This document shows, one piece after another, positions 34,300-43,825 of a stretch of 64,000 nucleotides of DNA. This DNA comes from Oscillibacter sp. 1-3 (lineage in GTDB: Bacteria; Bacillota; Clostridia; Oscillospirales; Oscillospiraceae), in the NCBI RefSeq assembly GCF_000403435.2, contig NZ_KE159711.1, forward strand, positions 341,477 to 405,476, given 5' to 3'. The translations under genes were made by a program, and so were the position numbers. The notes below the pieces were generated by a model. The model made no database searches. It was given only the letters and a program-made list of their open reading frames with translations, and was not told the origin of the DNA. How positions within the stretch are numbered: position 1 is the first letter of the stretch; each line of letters begins with the position of its first letter.

Positions 34300-36706
34300 G
34301 GCCGACCTGCGGGACACCATCCGCCTGACCCCTGACGCCAAGCTCACCAGCCGCCAGAAGCGGCGGCTGTCCGCTTCCGTCCAGAAGGCCAAGCGAGACG
34401 GCAAAATCCCCCGCACCGCCCAGCAGACCATCCCCTACCGGGAGATGTGCCGGGACGGTATCTGCGTGGTGTCGGAGCGGTTCTTCACCAAGCAGGTACA
34501 ATTCTACGACATTAACTACCAGCTCGCGCAAAACGAGGATAAGAACCTGATCTTTGAGAACTGGTGCGATTTTCTCAACTACTTTGACAGCTCCATCCGC
34601 GTCCAGTTCTCCTTCCTCAACCAACCCGCCGATATGGAAGAACAGCGCCAGTCCATCCATATCCCCGATCAGGCGGACGCCTTCAACTCCATCCGGGAGG
34701 AATATTCGGATATGCTGCAAGGCCAGCTCTCCAAGGGGAACAACGGCCTGACCAAGACCAAGTACATCACCTTCGGCGTGGAGGCGGACAGTCTGAAGGA
34801 GGCCAAGCCCCGGCTGGAACGCATCGAGGCGGACGTGCTGGCTAACTTCAAAACCCTGGGGGTCCGGGCGCACTCCCTCAATGGCTATGAGCGGCTGGCC
34901 GTCCTTCATAAGATGTTCCACCCGGCGGACAACCAGAAGTTCCGCTTTGCCTGGGACGCCATCTATAAAACCGGCCTTTCCAGCAAGGACTTCATTGCCC
35001 CGGACAGCTTCACCTTCAAGAATGGCCGGATGTTCCAGATCGGCAGGACCTACGGGGCAATGTCCTTCCTGCAAATCCTGGCCCCGGAGCTGACCGACCG
35101 GATGCTGGCGGACTTCCTGGACCTGGAAAGCAGCATGGTGGTCACGCTGCATATCCAGTCCATCGACCAGAGCGCCGCCATCAAAAATGTGAAGCGGAAG
35201 ATCACCGATTTGCAGAAAATGACCATTGAGGAGCAGAAAAAAGCAGTCAGAACCGGATACGATATGGACATCATCCCCTCTGACCTCGCCACCTACGGCG
35301 CGGAGGCCAAGACGCTGCTGGAAGATTTGCAGAGCCGGAATGAGCGGATGTTTCTCGTCACCATGCTGGTGATGAACACGGCGGAGACGCGGCAGAAGCT
35401 GGAAAACAACGTATTCCAGGCGGCGGGCATCGCTCAAAAGTACAACTGCGCCCTGCGGCGGCTGGACTACCAGCAGGAACAGGGCCTAATGTCCTCCCTC
35501 CCCCTGGGCCTCAACCAGATCGCCATTCAGCGGGGCCTCACCACCAGCAGCACAGCCATATTCGTGCCCTTTACCACACAGGAACTTTTCATGCAGGGTG
35601 AAGCCCTCTATTACGGCTTAAACGCCCTTTCCAACAACTTAATCATGGCAGACCGCAAGAAACTTAAAAACCCCAACGGCCTGATCCTCGGAACCCCCGG
35701 CAGCGGCAAGTCCTTCTCCGCCAAGAGGGAGATCACCAACGCTTTCCTGATTACCAAGGACGATATTGCCATCATAGACCCAGAGGACGAGTATTCGCCC
35801 CTGGTGCGGCGGCTGGGCGGGCAGGTGATTGACATTTCCCCCACCTCCGACCAGTACATCAACCCCATGGACATAACCCTCAACTACTCGGAGGATGATA
35901 ACCCCCTGACGCTGAAAAGCGACTTCATCCTCTCCCTCATGGAGCTGATTGTGGGCGGCAAGGCCGGGTTGGAGCCGGTGGAGAAAACGGTGGTGGACCG
36001 CTGCGTCCATATGGTCTACCGGGAGTACCTGCAAGACCCCCGGCCTGAGAAAATGCCGGTGCTGGGGGACCTCCACGCGCTGCTCTGCCAGCAGCCGGAA
36101 CCGGAGGCCCAGCGGCTTGCCACGGCGCTGGAAATTTACGTTTCCGGCAGTCTGAACGTATTCAACCACCGGACCAACGTGAAAATCAACAGCCGGATCG
36201 TGTGCTACGTCATTAAAAAGCTGGGGAAACAGCTTAAAAAGTTCGGTATGCAGGTGGTCCAGGACCAGGTGTGGGGCCGGGTCAGCGAGAACCGGGAAGC
36301 CCACAAGTCCACCCGCCTCTACATTGACGAAATGCACCTGCTTCTCCGCGAGGAACAGACCGCCGCCTACACGGTGGAGATTTGGAAACGGTTCAGAAAA
36401 TGGGGCGGGATCCCCACCGGAATTACCCAAAACGTCAAGGATTTGCTTTCTTCCCGCGAAATTGAGAACATTTTTGAAAACTCCGATTTTGTGTATATGC
36501 TCAATCAGGCGGGCGGCGACCGGCAAATCCTGGCGAAGCAGCTCAATATCTCCCCTCACCAGCTTGGCTATGTGACCAACTCCAACGCTGGCGAGGGGCT
36601 TTTGTTCTTCGGGAGCGTCATTATCCCCTTTGTGGACCATTTCCCGAAGGATACGGAACTCTATGAAATCATGACCACCCGCTTGGAGGACCTTGCGGCG
36701 CAGTAA
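34226..36706 (+). CDS. virB4: VirB4-like conjugation ATPase
   Basis: The roughly 826-aa protein powers pore assembly and DNA transfer. It has an N-terminal VirB4 region, Walker A GTPGSGKS near residue 490, the IIDPEDEY motif soon after, and Walker B LYIDEMHLLL near residue 700. The start is uncertain: ATG 34211 or 34226, or TTG 34232, which is best spaced from AAAGGAGG at 34216-34222. All lie inside prgI. Length and motifs fit the family; no damage is seen. Confidence 0.93.
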   Translation: MLLQKKQEKQAKNLQAAKRQHKKDKADLRDTIRLTPDAKLTSRQKRRLSASVQKAKRDGKIPRTAQQTIPYREMCRDGICVVSERFFTKQVQFYDINYQLAQNEDKNLIFENWCDFLNYFDSSIRVQFSFLNQPADMEEQRQSIHIPDQADAFNSIREEYSDMLQGQLSKGNNGLTKTKYITFGVEADSLKEAKPRLERIEADVLANFKTLGVRAHSLNGYERLAVLHKMFHPADNQKFRFAWDAIYKTGLSSKDFIAPDSFTFKNGRMFQIGRTYGAMSFLQILAPELTDRMLADFLDLESSMVVTLHIQSIDQSAAIKNVKRKITDLQKMTIEEQKKAVRTGYDMDIIPSDLATYGAEAKTLLEDLQSRNERMFLVTMLVMNTAETRQKLENNVFQAAGIAQKYNCALRRLDYQQEQGLMSSLPLGLNQIAIQRGLTTSSTAIFVPFTTQELFMQGEALYYGLNALSNNLIMADRKKLKNPNGLILGTPGSGKSFSAKREITNAFLITKDDIAIIDPEDEYSPLVRRLGGQVIDISPTSDQYINPMDITLNYSEDDNPLTLKSDFILSLMELIVGGKAGLEPVEKTVVDRCVHMVYREYLQDPRPEKMPVLGDLHALLCQQPEPEAQRLATALEIYVSGSLNVFNHRTNVKINSRIVCYVIKKLGKQLKKFGMQVVQDQVWGRVSENREAHKSTRLYIDEMHLLLREEQTAAYTVEIWKRFRKWGGIPTGITQNVKDLLSSREIENIFENSDFVYMLNQAGGDRQILAKQLNISPHQLGYVTNSNAGEGLLFFGSVIIPFVDHFPKDTELYEIMTTRLEDLAAQ

Positions 36707-36721
36707 AGGAGGTGCTGACCC

Positions 36722-37528
36722 ATAGACCCATTGCAGAGTAATGAGACGATTCAGCAGTTTATGAAGCTGCTGGAGGAAAACAACCGGCAGGGGCAGGCGC
36801 AGGATTTGTCTCTCCTGATGTTCTACATGGACGGCATGACCCGGCAATTCGAGGCTGTATCCCAGGAATTGCAGGAGGTCCGCCAGCAGCTTGCCCAGGC
36901 CCAGGAATCCCCGGCGAAAAAGGCCATTGGCCGAATGGTGGAAGCCCTGGGGCACAAGGTAGAGCAGGCGCGGGAGGCACTGGATGATCTGCGGGAGAGA
37001 ATCACGGATTGCGCCAAAAATGCTGTGGAAAACTTCAAGGAGGCGGGTGTGACCGCATTGGATAAGGCCGTGTCCGCCATTGAAGTCAAAAATGTGCTGG
37101 AATCCTTGCAGGAGAAGATCAGTGGCATGATTGCTGACACGAAGCAGAACATTGAAAAGGTGGAGAGCATCGGCCATGAGCTGCGGAGCGTGGGCGGTCA
37201 TTTGAAGAACGCCGGACGTACCCTGACCGGCAAGGAGGCGCAGACGGTGGACGGCGGGCAGGAGGGGCGTTTTCAGTCCGTGGTGCTGGCCCCCATGCGG
37301 ACCACACAAAAGCTGCTGTCCGGCATGAACAACGCCACCCTTGCCGCTATCGGCGGGATGGAGAGTTTGGAGCTGTCGGCGGAGGCCGCACGGGAGGCGC
37401 GGACGGAGCGTCAGGCGGAGAAAAAGCCCTCCATCCGGCAGGCATTGGCGGAGAAACGGGCGGAAGCCGCTGCCCAGCCCGCCCCCGCGCAGGATAAAGA
37501 GCATAAGGCCCCGGAGGCGGCTCTATGA
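36722..37528 (+). CDS. DUF6674 family protein with apparent AUA start
   Basis: The roughly 268-aa protein has coiled-coil helices (FEAVSQELQEVRQQLAQAQE) and a C-terminal KKPSIRQAL motif. It resembles DUF6674 proteins of gut ICEs, function unknown. AAAGGAGG at 36705-36712 is ideally spaced (9 nt) from ATA at 36722, which opens the frame as (M)DPLQSNETIQQF. The first conventional start is TTG at 36731, 18 nt from the ribosome site. The 3' end overlaps the hydrolase gene by 4 bp (ATGA). Confidence 0.8.
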   Translation: MDPLQSNETIQQFMKLLEENNRQGQAQDLSLLMFYMDGMTRQFEAVSQELQEVRQQLAQAQESPAKKAIGRMVEALGHKVEQAREALDDLRERITDCAKNAVENFKEAGVTALDKAVSAIEVKNVLESLQEKISGMIADTKQNIEKVESIGHELRSVGGHLKNAGRTLTGKEAQTVDGGQEGRFQSVVLAPMRTTQKLLSGMNNATLAAIGGMESLELSAEAAREARTERQAEKKPSIRQALAEKRAEAAAQPAPAQDKEHKAPEAAL

Positions 37529-40500
37529 GCGGCAAACGGTTCCAGTCCAGGGCGAAAACGGTGCAGAAGCTGGGCCGGGACGGTCTGGTGGAGCAGAACA
37601 TGGCTACTGGTGAGGAAAAGCGCGTCAGCCAGCGGACGGCGGATGTATCCTTCGGTCCGGCCCGTCCCCAGGAACAGGCGGCGGGCCACCGCGCGGTTCA
37701 GCGGAGCGGCGGCGATTCCGTTTCCCCTGGCAAGAAACGGCGGAAACAGCCCCGGCCCGTCCAGCAGACAGCGGAGGAAGCGGTCTACGCCGCCCAGGAG
37801 CCGGTCAGCGTACCGGATACTCCTGTCCCGGAGGTTTCCTCCATGCGGATGGCGGCGGACGCGCCCATGATGGCTGCTCCCGTCACCAGCGAGGACCCGC
37901 CGCCCCCGCCGCCAACCTCCCGGAGACGGCGCAGACGGAACAATCGTAAAAAATCCAAGCAGCGGCAGGCGGCGAAGCTATCCCCGGATGCCGCCCGATC
38001 TCTGGACGGCCAGCCCATGCGCGGCGCTGGTGACGCCCCCATGCAGAACCGGCCTCCCGGCAAGGGACAGAAGCCCCCGGTGAAGCGTCCGCCCCGTCCG
38101 GTAGAGGGCGGTGGGCGGCTGCAATTCAAGGATGCGGAGGGCGAACGGCCTGTTTCAGATGGTGAGCCGCCAGCAGATACCAAAGCCAGAATGAAAAAAC
38201 GGCAGGCGCGGCGGTTTGCCCCGGATGCCGCCCAGCCTGCGGCCCCCGGTGAACAGCGTCCCTCCCGCCTTATGGACGATGGTGGCAGACGGCTTCATTT
38301 TGAGGATACAAAGGAATCAGCCCAGACCCCTGACGCTGAACCGTCTGCTGATGCAAAACGGGCGGTAAAGAAGCGGCAGGTGATGGACCATGCCGCAGAT
38401 GCCGCCCACGCCCAGCCGGAGGACGGTCAGCAGGAGGAACCGTCTGTTTCTACTGACGGTGAGGCGGACACCCGCCAGCGGGACAGCCCCCAGCCGGAAC
38501 CCAAGGCCCCGGAGCTGTCCGCTGTGCCGGATGATCGTGGAGCGTATCAGAAACGGCAGGCGGCAAAGTTAGCCGCCCACTCCGCCGCGCCCATTTCTTC
38601 AGAGCGGAAGCGGCTGCAATTTGAGGACCCGCCGCCCAAGGCTGGTGATACTTCGTCCCAAGCCCCCGCGCCCAAGGAGGACGCCCAGCCGCCCAGCCGG
38701 AACTATCAAAAGGCCGTGCGCCGGGTAGAACGTGCGGAGGGTCAGGTGGAACAGGCGCGGGAGCATCTTCCCACCAAGCGCCGGTTATCCTTCCAGCCGG
38801 AGGTGGAGGTTGAGACGGGCAGGACCCGCCGCCGTCTCCACTTTGAGCAGGAGGTTTTGCCGGAATATAGACCACCCTCTCTGCCCGCCCGCGCCGGTGG
38901 CATGGCAAAGACGGCGGCGGTGATGAAGCTCCACGGCAAAATCCATGAATCGGAGCGTGACAATGTAGCGTTGGAGGCCACCCACAAAAGCGAATTATTT
39001 ATGGAGCAGGGTGTGGGCCGTGCCCTGCGCTGGCAGAGAAACCGCCGCCGCTCCAAGCCCTACCGCGCCCTGCGCCAAGCGGAGCAGCGGGTGGCAAAGG
39101 AAAATGTCAAGCTGGCATGGCAGACTGCCCTCCGGGACAACCCGGAGCTGCGGCGCAAAAATGCCCTCGCCAAGTGGATACAGAAGCAGAAGATCAAGCG
39201 GAAGTATGCCCAGGCCGCGCATGAGGCCAAGCAGACGGCGCACTTCACCCAAAACGTGGTCCACGCCACCGGGCAGATCGTCCGGGCGGTCCAGCAGTAT
39301 GTAGCGGCACGAAAATCTCTGCTGCTGGTGGTGGCAATGCTGGCTATGGTGGTGGTGTTCTTCTCCGCTGGCATGACCTCCTGTACCGCCATGCTCTCCG
39401 GCTTCCAGTCCTCCTATATTTCAGCGTCCTATATAGCGAATGAGCAGGATATTTGCAATTCGGACCTTTACTACACGGAAATGGAGACGGATTTGCAGAT
39501 AGACATTGACAAAACGGAGGAAAATTACCCCGGCTATGACGAATACCGCTACAACATCGGGGAGATCAGCCACAACCCCTATGAGCTGATGGGCTACCTC
39601 TCCACCATGTTTAACGCCTTTACCTTTGAGCAGGTCCAGGCGGAGCTTGCGCGGCTGTTCGGGGAGCAGTACACCCTTACGCGGGAGGTCATTGTGGAAA
39701 CCCGCTATGACGGCAACAGCAACCCCTATGATTGGTATGTTCTGCAAACCACCCTGACCGTCCGGCCCCTCTCCGGCATTATCGCCGGAAGCCTGTCCGC
39801 CGGTGAGCAGGCGGACCGCTACAACGTGTACCAGCAGACCCTCGGCAACCGGCAGGCGTATGGGAACCCCTTTGACTTCCCGTGGCTGGGGTACGTCTCC
39901 AGCAGCTACGGCTACCGGGTCCACCCCATCAGCGGGGAGAAGAACCTGCACCGGGGCGTGGACATTGCCGTGGCTCAGGGGACCCCCATCAAGGCAATCC
40001 ATGACGGGCGGGTGATCTCTGCCGGGGACGCTGGCAGCTACGGACTGTGCGTGGTGATCGAGGACGAAAAGGGCTATCAATCCCGGTATGCCCACTGTTC
40101 CAGCCTCTCCGTCAGCGCAGGCCAGGAGGTCAAGCGGGGGGACGTGATCGCCGCCGTGGGCAGTACCGGCAACAGCACCGGGCCGCATCTCCATCTGGAG
40201 ATCATGCTGGACGGCAAGTACCTGAACCCCTACTATTTCGTGGACACCGGCTATGACGGCTCAACTGCTGGGGCCATTCCCGGCGTACCGGGCGGACCTG
40301 TCATCCCGGACTACCCCGGAGAGCCGCCCACCAACGACACATTTGCTGCAATGCTGGCCGAAGCTGAGAAATATCTTGGCTATCCCTACGTTTGGGGCGG
40401 CAGCAGTCCCAGCACATCCTTTGATTGCTCTGGCTTTGTGAGCTGGGTTATCAATCACAGCGGATGGGATGTAGGGCGGCTGGGGGCGCAGGGCCTCTAT

Positions 40501-40716
40501 AACATCTGCACCCCTGTATCCATGGCGAACGCCCAGCCCGGTGATCTCATTTTCTTCTGGCACACCTATGACGCGCCGAACCCCAACGGCGTGACCCATG
40601 TGGGCATCTATGTGGGCAACGGGCAGATGATTCACTGTGGGGACCCCATTTCCTATGCCAATATCAACAGCAATTATTGGCAGTCAAAATACTATGGAAT
40701 GGGCCGTCTGCCCTGA
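37525..40716 (+). CDS. Membrane-anchored M23 + NlpC/P60 cell-wall hydrolase
   Basis: The 1063-aa protein has a long Pro/Arg-rich cytoplasmic N-terminus (about 590 residues) with repeated RLxF and KKRQA motifs. One membrane segment follows (LLLVVAMLAMVVVFFSAGM, near residue 600). Outside are an M23 peptidase domain (residues 795-905; HRGVDIA and GPHLHLEIM metal ligands) and a C-terminal NlpC/P60 domain (936-1063; catalytic Cys in FDCSGFVSW, His in GVTHVGIYVG). It is the VirB1/CD-type hydrolase that opens peptidoglycan for the mating pore. Having both peptidases active-site complete suggests two cleavage specificities. Confidence 0.92.
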   Translation: MSGKRFQSRAKTVQKLGRDGLVEQNMATGEEKRVSQRTADVSFGPARPQEQAAGHRAVQRSGGDSVSPGKKRRKQPRPVQQTAEEAVYAAQEPVSVPDTPVPEVSSMRMAADAPMMAAPVTSEDPPPPPPTSRRRRRRNNRKKSKQRQAAKLSPDAARSLDGQPMRGAGDAPMQNRPPGKGQKPPVKRPPRPVEGGGRLQFKDAEGERPVSDGEPPADTKARMKKRQARRFAPDAAQPAAPGEQRPSRLMDDGGRRLHFEDTKESAQTPDAEPSADAKRAVKKRQVMDHAADAAHAQPEDGQQEEPSVSTDGEADTRQRDSPQPEPKAPELSAVPDDRGAYQKRQAAKLAAHSAAPISSERKRLQFEDPPPKAGDTSSQAPAPKEDAQPPSRNYQKAVRRVERAEGQVEQAREHLPTKRRLSFQPEVEVETGRTRRRLHFEQEVLPEYRPPSLPARAGGMAKTAAVMKLHGKIHESERDNVALEATHKSELFMEQGVGRALRWQRNRRRSKPYRALRQAEQRVAKENVKLAWQTALRDNPELRRKNALAKWIQKQKIKRKYAQAAHEAKQTAHFTQNVVHATGQIVRAVQQYVAARKSLLLVVAMLAMVVVFFSAGMTSCTAMLSGFQSSYISASYIANEQDICNSDLYYTEMETDLQIDIDKTEENYPGYDEYRYNIGEISHNPYELMGYLSTMFNAFTFEQVQAELARLFGEQYTLTREVIVETRYDGNSNPYDWYVLQTTLTVRPLSGIIAGSLSAGEQADRYNVYQQTLGNRQAYGNPFDFPWLGYVSSSYGYRVHPISGEKNLHRGVDIAVAQGTPIKAIHDGRVISAGDAGSYGLCVVIEDEKGYQSRYAHCSSLSVSAGQEVKRGDVIAAVGSTGNSTGPHLHLEIMLDGKYLNPYYFVDTGYDGSTAGAIPGVPGGPVIPDYPGEPPTNDTFAAMLAEAEKYLGYPYVWGGSSPSTSFDCSGFVSWVINHSGWDVGRLGAQGLYNICTPVSMANAQPGDLIFFWHTYDAPNPNGVTHVGIYVGNGQMIHCGDPISYANINSNYWQSKYYGMGRLP

Positions 40717-40747
40717 TTTTTACAACATTTTTGAAGGAGCGTGATAT

Positions 40748-41656
40748 ATGAGAATCGGTTTATGCGATATTGATTCCCATAACTTTCCCAACCTGTGCCT
40801 GATGAAGCTGTCCGCCTACCACAAGGCGCGGGGCGATCATGTGGAGTGGTGGACCCCGGAGGGCCTGTATAACCGGGTTTACAAAAGCCGGGTGTTCACC
40901 GATACCTACTCCCAGGACACCATTACCGTCACCAACGCGGACGAGGTGGTCTGCGGCGGCACGGGCTACGGTCCCGGCCCCAACCTCCCGGACGAGGTGG
41001 AGCATACTTATCCCGATTACAGCATTTATCCGCAGTTTTCCGGTACTGCTTACGGCTTTCTCAGCCGGGGTTGTCCCCGTCAATGTGGGTTTTGCATCGT
41101 TTCCGGGAAGGAAGGGCGGCAGAGCGTCCAGGTGGCGGACCTCTCCGAATTTTGGGACGGCCAGAAGGAGATCAATCTGCTGGACGCCAATCTGCTGGCC
41201 TGCCCTGACCATGAAAAGCTGATTTTGCAGCTTACGGAGAGCCGCGCCTATGTAGACTTCTCCCAAGGGCTGGACATTCGGCTCATCACCCCGGAGAACG
41301 TGGCTTTGCTGAACCGGGTGAGGACTAAGGCGGTGCATTTTGCCTGGGACGACCCCGATATTGACCTGACCCCCCACTTCCGCCGCTTCCTGGAGCTGAC
41401 CAACATCAAGAGCGACCGCAGGCGGCGCGTCTACGTCCTGACCAACTACGGCAGCACCCATGAGCAGGACCTCTACCGGGTGGAAACCTTGCGGGGCATG
41501 GGCTATGATCCCTATGTGATGGTCTATGACCGGCCCAGCGCCCCGCCCATTACCCGCCAGCTCCAGCGGTGGGTGAACAACAAGCGGATTTTCCACACTG
41601 TCCACAATTTTGCCAACTATATCCCCGGCAGGATGGGAGGTGTTCACCGTGCGTAA
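40748..41656 (+). CDS. Radical SAM protein
   Basis: The 302-aa protein has the CX3CX2C cluster motif (SRGCPRQCGFCIVSG) near residue 110. A cobalamin-binding-like N-terminal region (IGLCDIDSHNFPNLCLMKLS) and a TIM-barrel-like remainder surround it. It generates a 5'-deoxyadenosyl radical; substrate unknown. Radical SAM genes of this type recur in Firmicutes ICEs beside the hydrolase. GAAGGAG precedes the start. Confidence 0.85.
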   Translation: MRIGLCDIDSHNFPNLCLMKLSAYHKARGDHVEWWTPEGLYNRVYKSRVFTDTYSQDTITVTNADEVVCGGTGYGPGPNLPDEVEHTYPDYSIYPQFSGTAYGFLSRGCPRQCGFCIVSGKEGRQSVQVADLSEFWDGQKEINLLDANLLACPDHEKLILQLTESRAYVDFSQGLDIRLITPENVALLNRVRTKAVHFAWDDPDIDLTPHFRRFLELTNIKSDRRRRVYVLTNYGSTHEQDLYRVETLRGMGYDPYVMVYDRPSAPPITRQLQRWVNNKRIFHTVHNFANYIPGRMGGVHRA

Positions 41657-41894
41657 GCCGAAGGAAACGAAACTTGATAATCTGAAAGCTGATCTTATCC
41701 GGGCGAAGGAGAAGGCCAGCGAGTGGCAGGCCCGCGTCCGGGACATTGAGCGGCAGATCACCGAGCAGGAAAACCTTGAAATCATCCAGGCTGTGCGCGG
41801 TATGATCTCCGCGCCGGAGGACCTGCGGGCCGTGCTGGATATGATCCGGGCGGCAAATGCGCCGTCCACAACCAATTCTGGAAAGGAGAATTGA
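41649..41894 (+). CDS. DUF4315 family protein
   Basis: The 81-aa protein is mostly one coiled coil (KLDNLKADLIRAKEKASEWQ) and matches DUF4315, a small protein of unknown function found just before DUF4366 genes in these ICEs. GTG start at 41649 follows GGAGGT and overlaps the radical SAM gene by 8 bp. Confidence 0.8.
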   Translation: MRKPKETKLDNLKADLIRAKEKASEWQARVRDIERQITEQENLEIIQAVRGMISAPEDLRAVLDMIRAANAPSTTNSGKEN

Positions 41895-41898
41895 ACCT

Positions 41899-43128
41899 AT
41901 GAAAACAAAATCCCTGCGGCGCATGGTAGCTCTGCTGCTGTGCGTGTTTTTGTGCCTGGGGGCGGCATTTTCCATGATGGGCGCGGCCTATGCCGCAGAG
42001 GTGGAGCCGTCCGGCATCAAAGTAGAGATTACCAAGCCCCCCAACCGTACCAGCGGAAGCGCGGATGTGGGCTACTGCATCACAGATACTGCTGGAAACG
42101 GATTTGCCAGCGCCAAAATCAAGGTTGGCCTGGATGGTGAGTGGCAGGATGTGACCGGCAATCTGGAACGGTGGGAGGACCGCTACACCGGGCGCATCAC
42201 CATTACAGATAATTGCCCCGTTACCATCCGCGTCACAGGAAACGACGGCAGTATCTATGAAAAGATGTGCTACATGGACTGCTTTGCCCAGGGTACACAT
42301 ATTTTCATGACCAATGTGATGGTGGATAACCCCGCAGTCAAGGGCGATGGAGGGAAAGCGGATAAGGCCCCCAGCCCCAATCAAGCGGAAACCAATACTG
42401 CCACAAAGCCCACGGCCACACCTCTTAAAGCACCCGCTTCCTCCAGCACGGACCCCCAGGAGAAGCCGGACACTACACCCCGTCTGCCCACCGCGCTGAC
42501 CCCGGACGGGCAGGGCACATTGGTGGACAATGTGACGGACCAGGACAGCAAGGAATTTTTCACCTTCACCACCCCCAGCAACAATACCTTTTATCTGGTA
42601 ATCGACAAACAGCGGGATAGCGAGAACGTCTATTTCCTCAACGCCGTCACGGAGTCCGATCTGCTGGCCCTGGCGGAGAAGGATAAAAAACCGGAGGGCA
42701 ACAACGTGTCCGCTATCCCCGACCCGGAGCCGGTCTGCACCTGCAAGGACAAGTGCGCCCCCGGCGAGGTCAACACCGATTGTCCCGTCTGCGTCCTGAC
42801 CATGATGGACTGTACCGGCAAGGCCCCCGCTGTGGACCCGGATACCGACCCGGAGCCGGAAAAGCCTGAGAAGGACGGTTCCAGCGCCATGATTCTGGTG
42901 GTGATCGCGGCCCTGGCCGTGGGTGGCGCTGGGTACTATCTGAAAATCTGGAAGCCCAAGCACGACTTGGACGATGCGGAGGACTTTGACGAGCTGACCG
43001 GCGGGGATGAGGAAACCGTCAACGAGGATGATCTGGAACCCGCCCCCCGGCGTGTCCCCCGTGACGAACCGGAGGAACCGGAGTACCCGGAGGGCTACGG
43101 CTACGAGGAACCGGAGGACGATGAATGA
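41899..43128 (+). CDS. DUF4366 secreted, membrane-anchored protein
   Basis: The 409-aa protein has a signal peptide (MVALLLCVFLCLGAAFSMMG, cleavage near AYAAE), an extracellular domain, and a Cys-rich segment CTCKDKCAPGE near residue 277. A membrane helix (MILVVIAALAVGGAGYYL) precedes a strongly acidic cytoplasmic tail. It fits DUF4366, an ICE surface protein of unknown role, probably part of the conjugation apparatus. Ribosome site AAAGGAG. Confidence 0.88.
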   Translation: MKTKSLRRMVALLLCVFLCLGAAFSMMGAAYAAEVEPSGIKVEITKPPNRTSGSADVGYCITDTAGNGFASAKIKVGLDGEWQDVTGNLERWEDRYTGRITITDNCPVTIRVTGNDGSIYEKMCYMDCFAQGTHIFMTNVMVDNPAVKGDGGKADKAPSPNQAETNTATKPTATPLKAPASSSTDPQEKPDTTPRLPTALTPDGQGTLVDNVTDQDSKEFFTFTTPSNNTFYLVIDKQRDSENVYFLNAVTESDLLALAEKDKKPEGNNVSAIPDPEPVCTCKDKCAPGEVNTDCPVCVLTMMDCTGKAPAVDPDTDPEPEKPEKDGSSAMILVVIAALAVGGAGYYLKIWKPKHDLDDAEDFDELTGGDEETVNEDDLEPAPRRVPRDEPEEPEYPEGYGYEEPEDDE

Positions 43129-43301
43129 CCCGTTTCACCGACAGCCCCTATGAGAAAATGATGCAGCAGGTTCCCACGGAGCGGCGGGAGGTCCACGGAC
43201 CTCCCGCCCTTCCGCCCACTCACCCCTGCCACGGCTGTCCCTACCGCCGGGACGCGCCCTGTCTGGGCGTGTGCTACCGGGACCTGCTGCGGAAGAAGTG
43301 A
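43125..43301 (+). CDS. Small cysteine-rich protein, 58 aa
   Basis: ATG 43125 overlaps the end of the DUF4366 gene. The protein (MTRFTDSPYEKMMQQVPTER) ends in a Cys cluster CHGCPYRRDAPCLGVCYRD that could bind zinc. Its stop overlaps the next start (TGATG). Tight coupling on both sides supports it as a real gene. Function unknown. Confidence 0.65.
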   Translation: MTRFTDSPYEKMMQQVPTERREVHGPPALPPTHPCHGCPYRRDAPCLGVCYRDLLRKK

Positions 43302-43825
43302 TGGCGCAAATACAATATCAGTTCCGCAAACGGGACGAATATTTCACGCCCTCCTATGCGGTCTATCCCATTATGAAGCGTCTCAGACCGGGAGCCGTGA
43401 TATGGTGCCCCTTTGATACGGCGGACAGCGCGTATGTGAAGGTATTCTTCCGCAATGGGTTCCGGGTGATCTACGGGCATATCCAGACCGGGCAGGACTT
43501 CTTTCAGACAGACACGCCGGACTGCGACTATATCATCAGCAACCCGCCGTACAGCTTGAAAAATGAAGTGCTGGAACGGCTTTATGCCATTGGAAAGCCC
43601 TTTGCCATGCTTATCAACTTCCAGGGCATTTTTGACAGCCAGAAGCGGTTCCAGATGTTCAAGGAGCGCCGGGTGGAAATGCTCTGGCTCAGTCCGAGGG
43701 TGGCGTACATGACCGAAGGGAGACAGCCGCGCCAGGGCGTACCCTTTCAGAGCGGCTATCTTTGCAGCGGGATATGCGAAAATCAGTTGGAATTTGAATA
43801 TCTGGACAGACAGGAAAAGGAGTGA
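43301..43825 (+). CDS. N6-adenine methyltransferase-like protein
   Basis: The 174-aa protein has the NPPY catalytic-type motif (YIISNPPYSLKNE, near residue 80) and an N-terminal segment FDTADSAYVKVFF in place of a typical SAM-binding loop. It is short for a full methyltransferase and lacks a clear target-recognition domain. Activity on DNA is possible, not shown. ATG start overlaps the previous stop, and its stop overlaps topB by 4 bp (GTGA). Confidence 0.7.
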   Translation: MAQIQYQFRKRDEYFTPSYAVYPIMKRLRPGAVIWCPFDTADSAYVKVFFRNGFRVIYGHIQTGQDFFQTDTPDCDYIISNPPYSLKNEVLERLYAIGKPFAMLINFQGIFDSQKRFQMFKERRVEMLWLSPRVAYMTEGRQPRQGVPFQSGYLCSGICENQLEFEYLDRQEKE

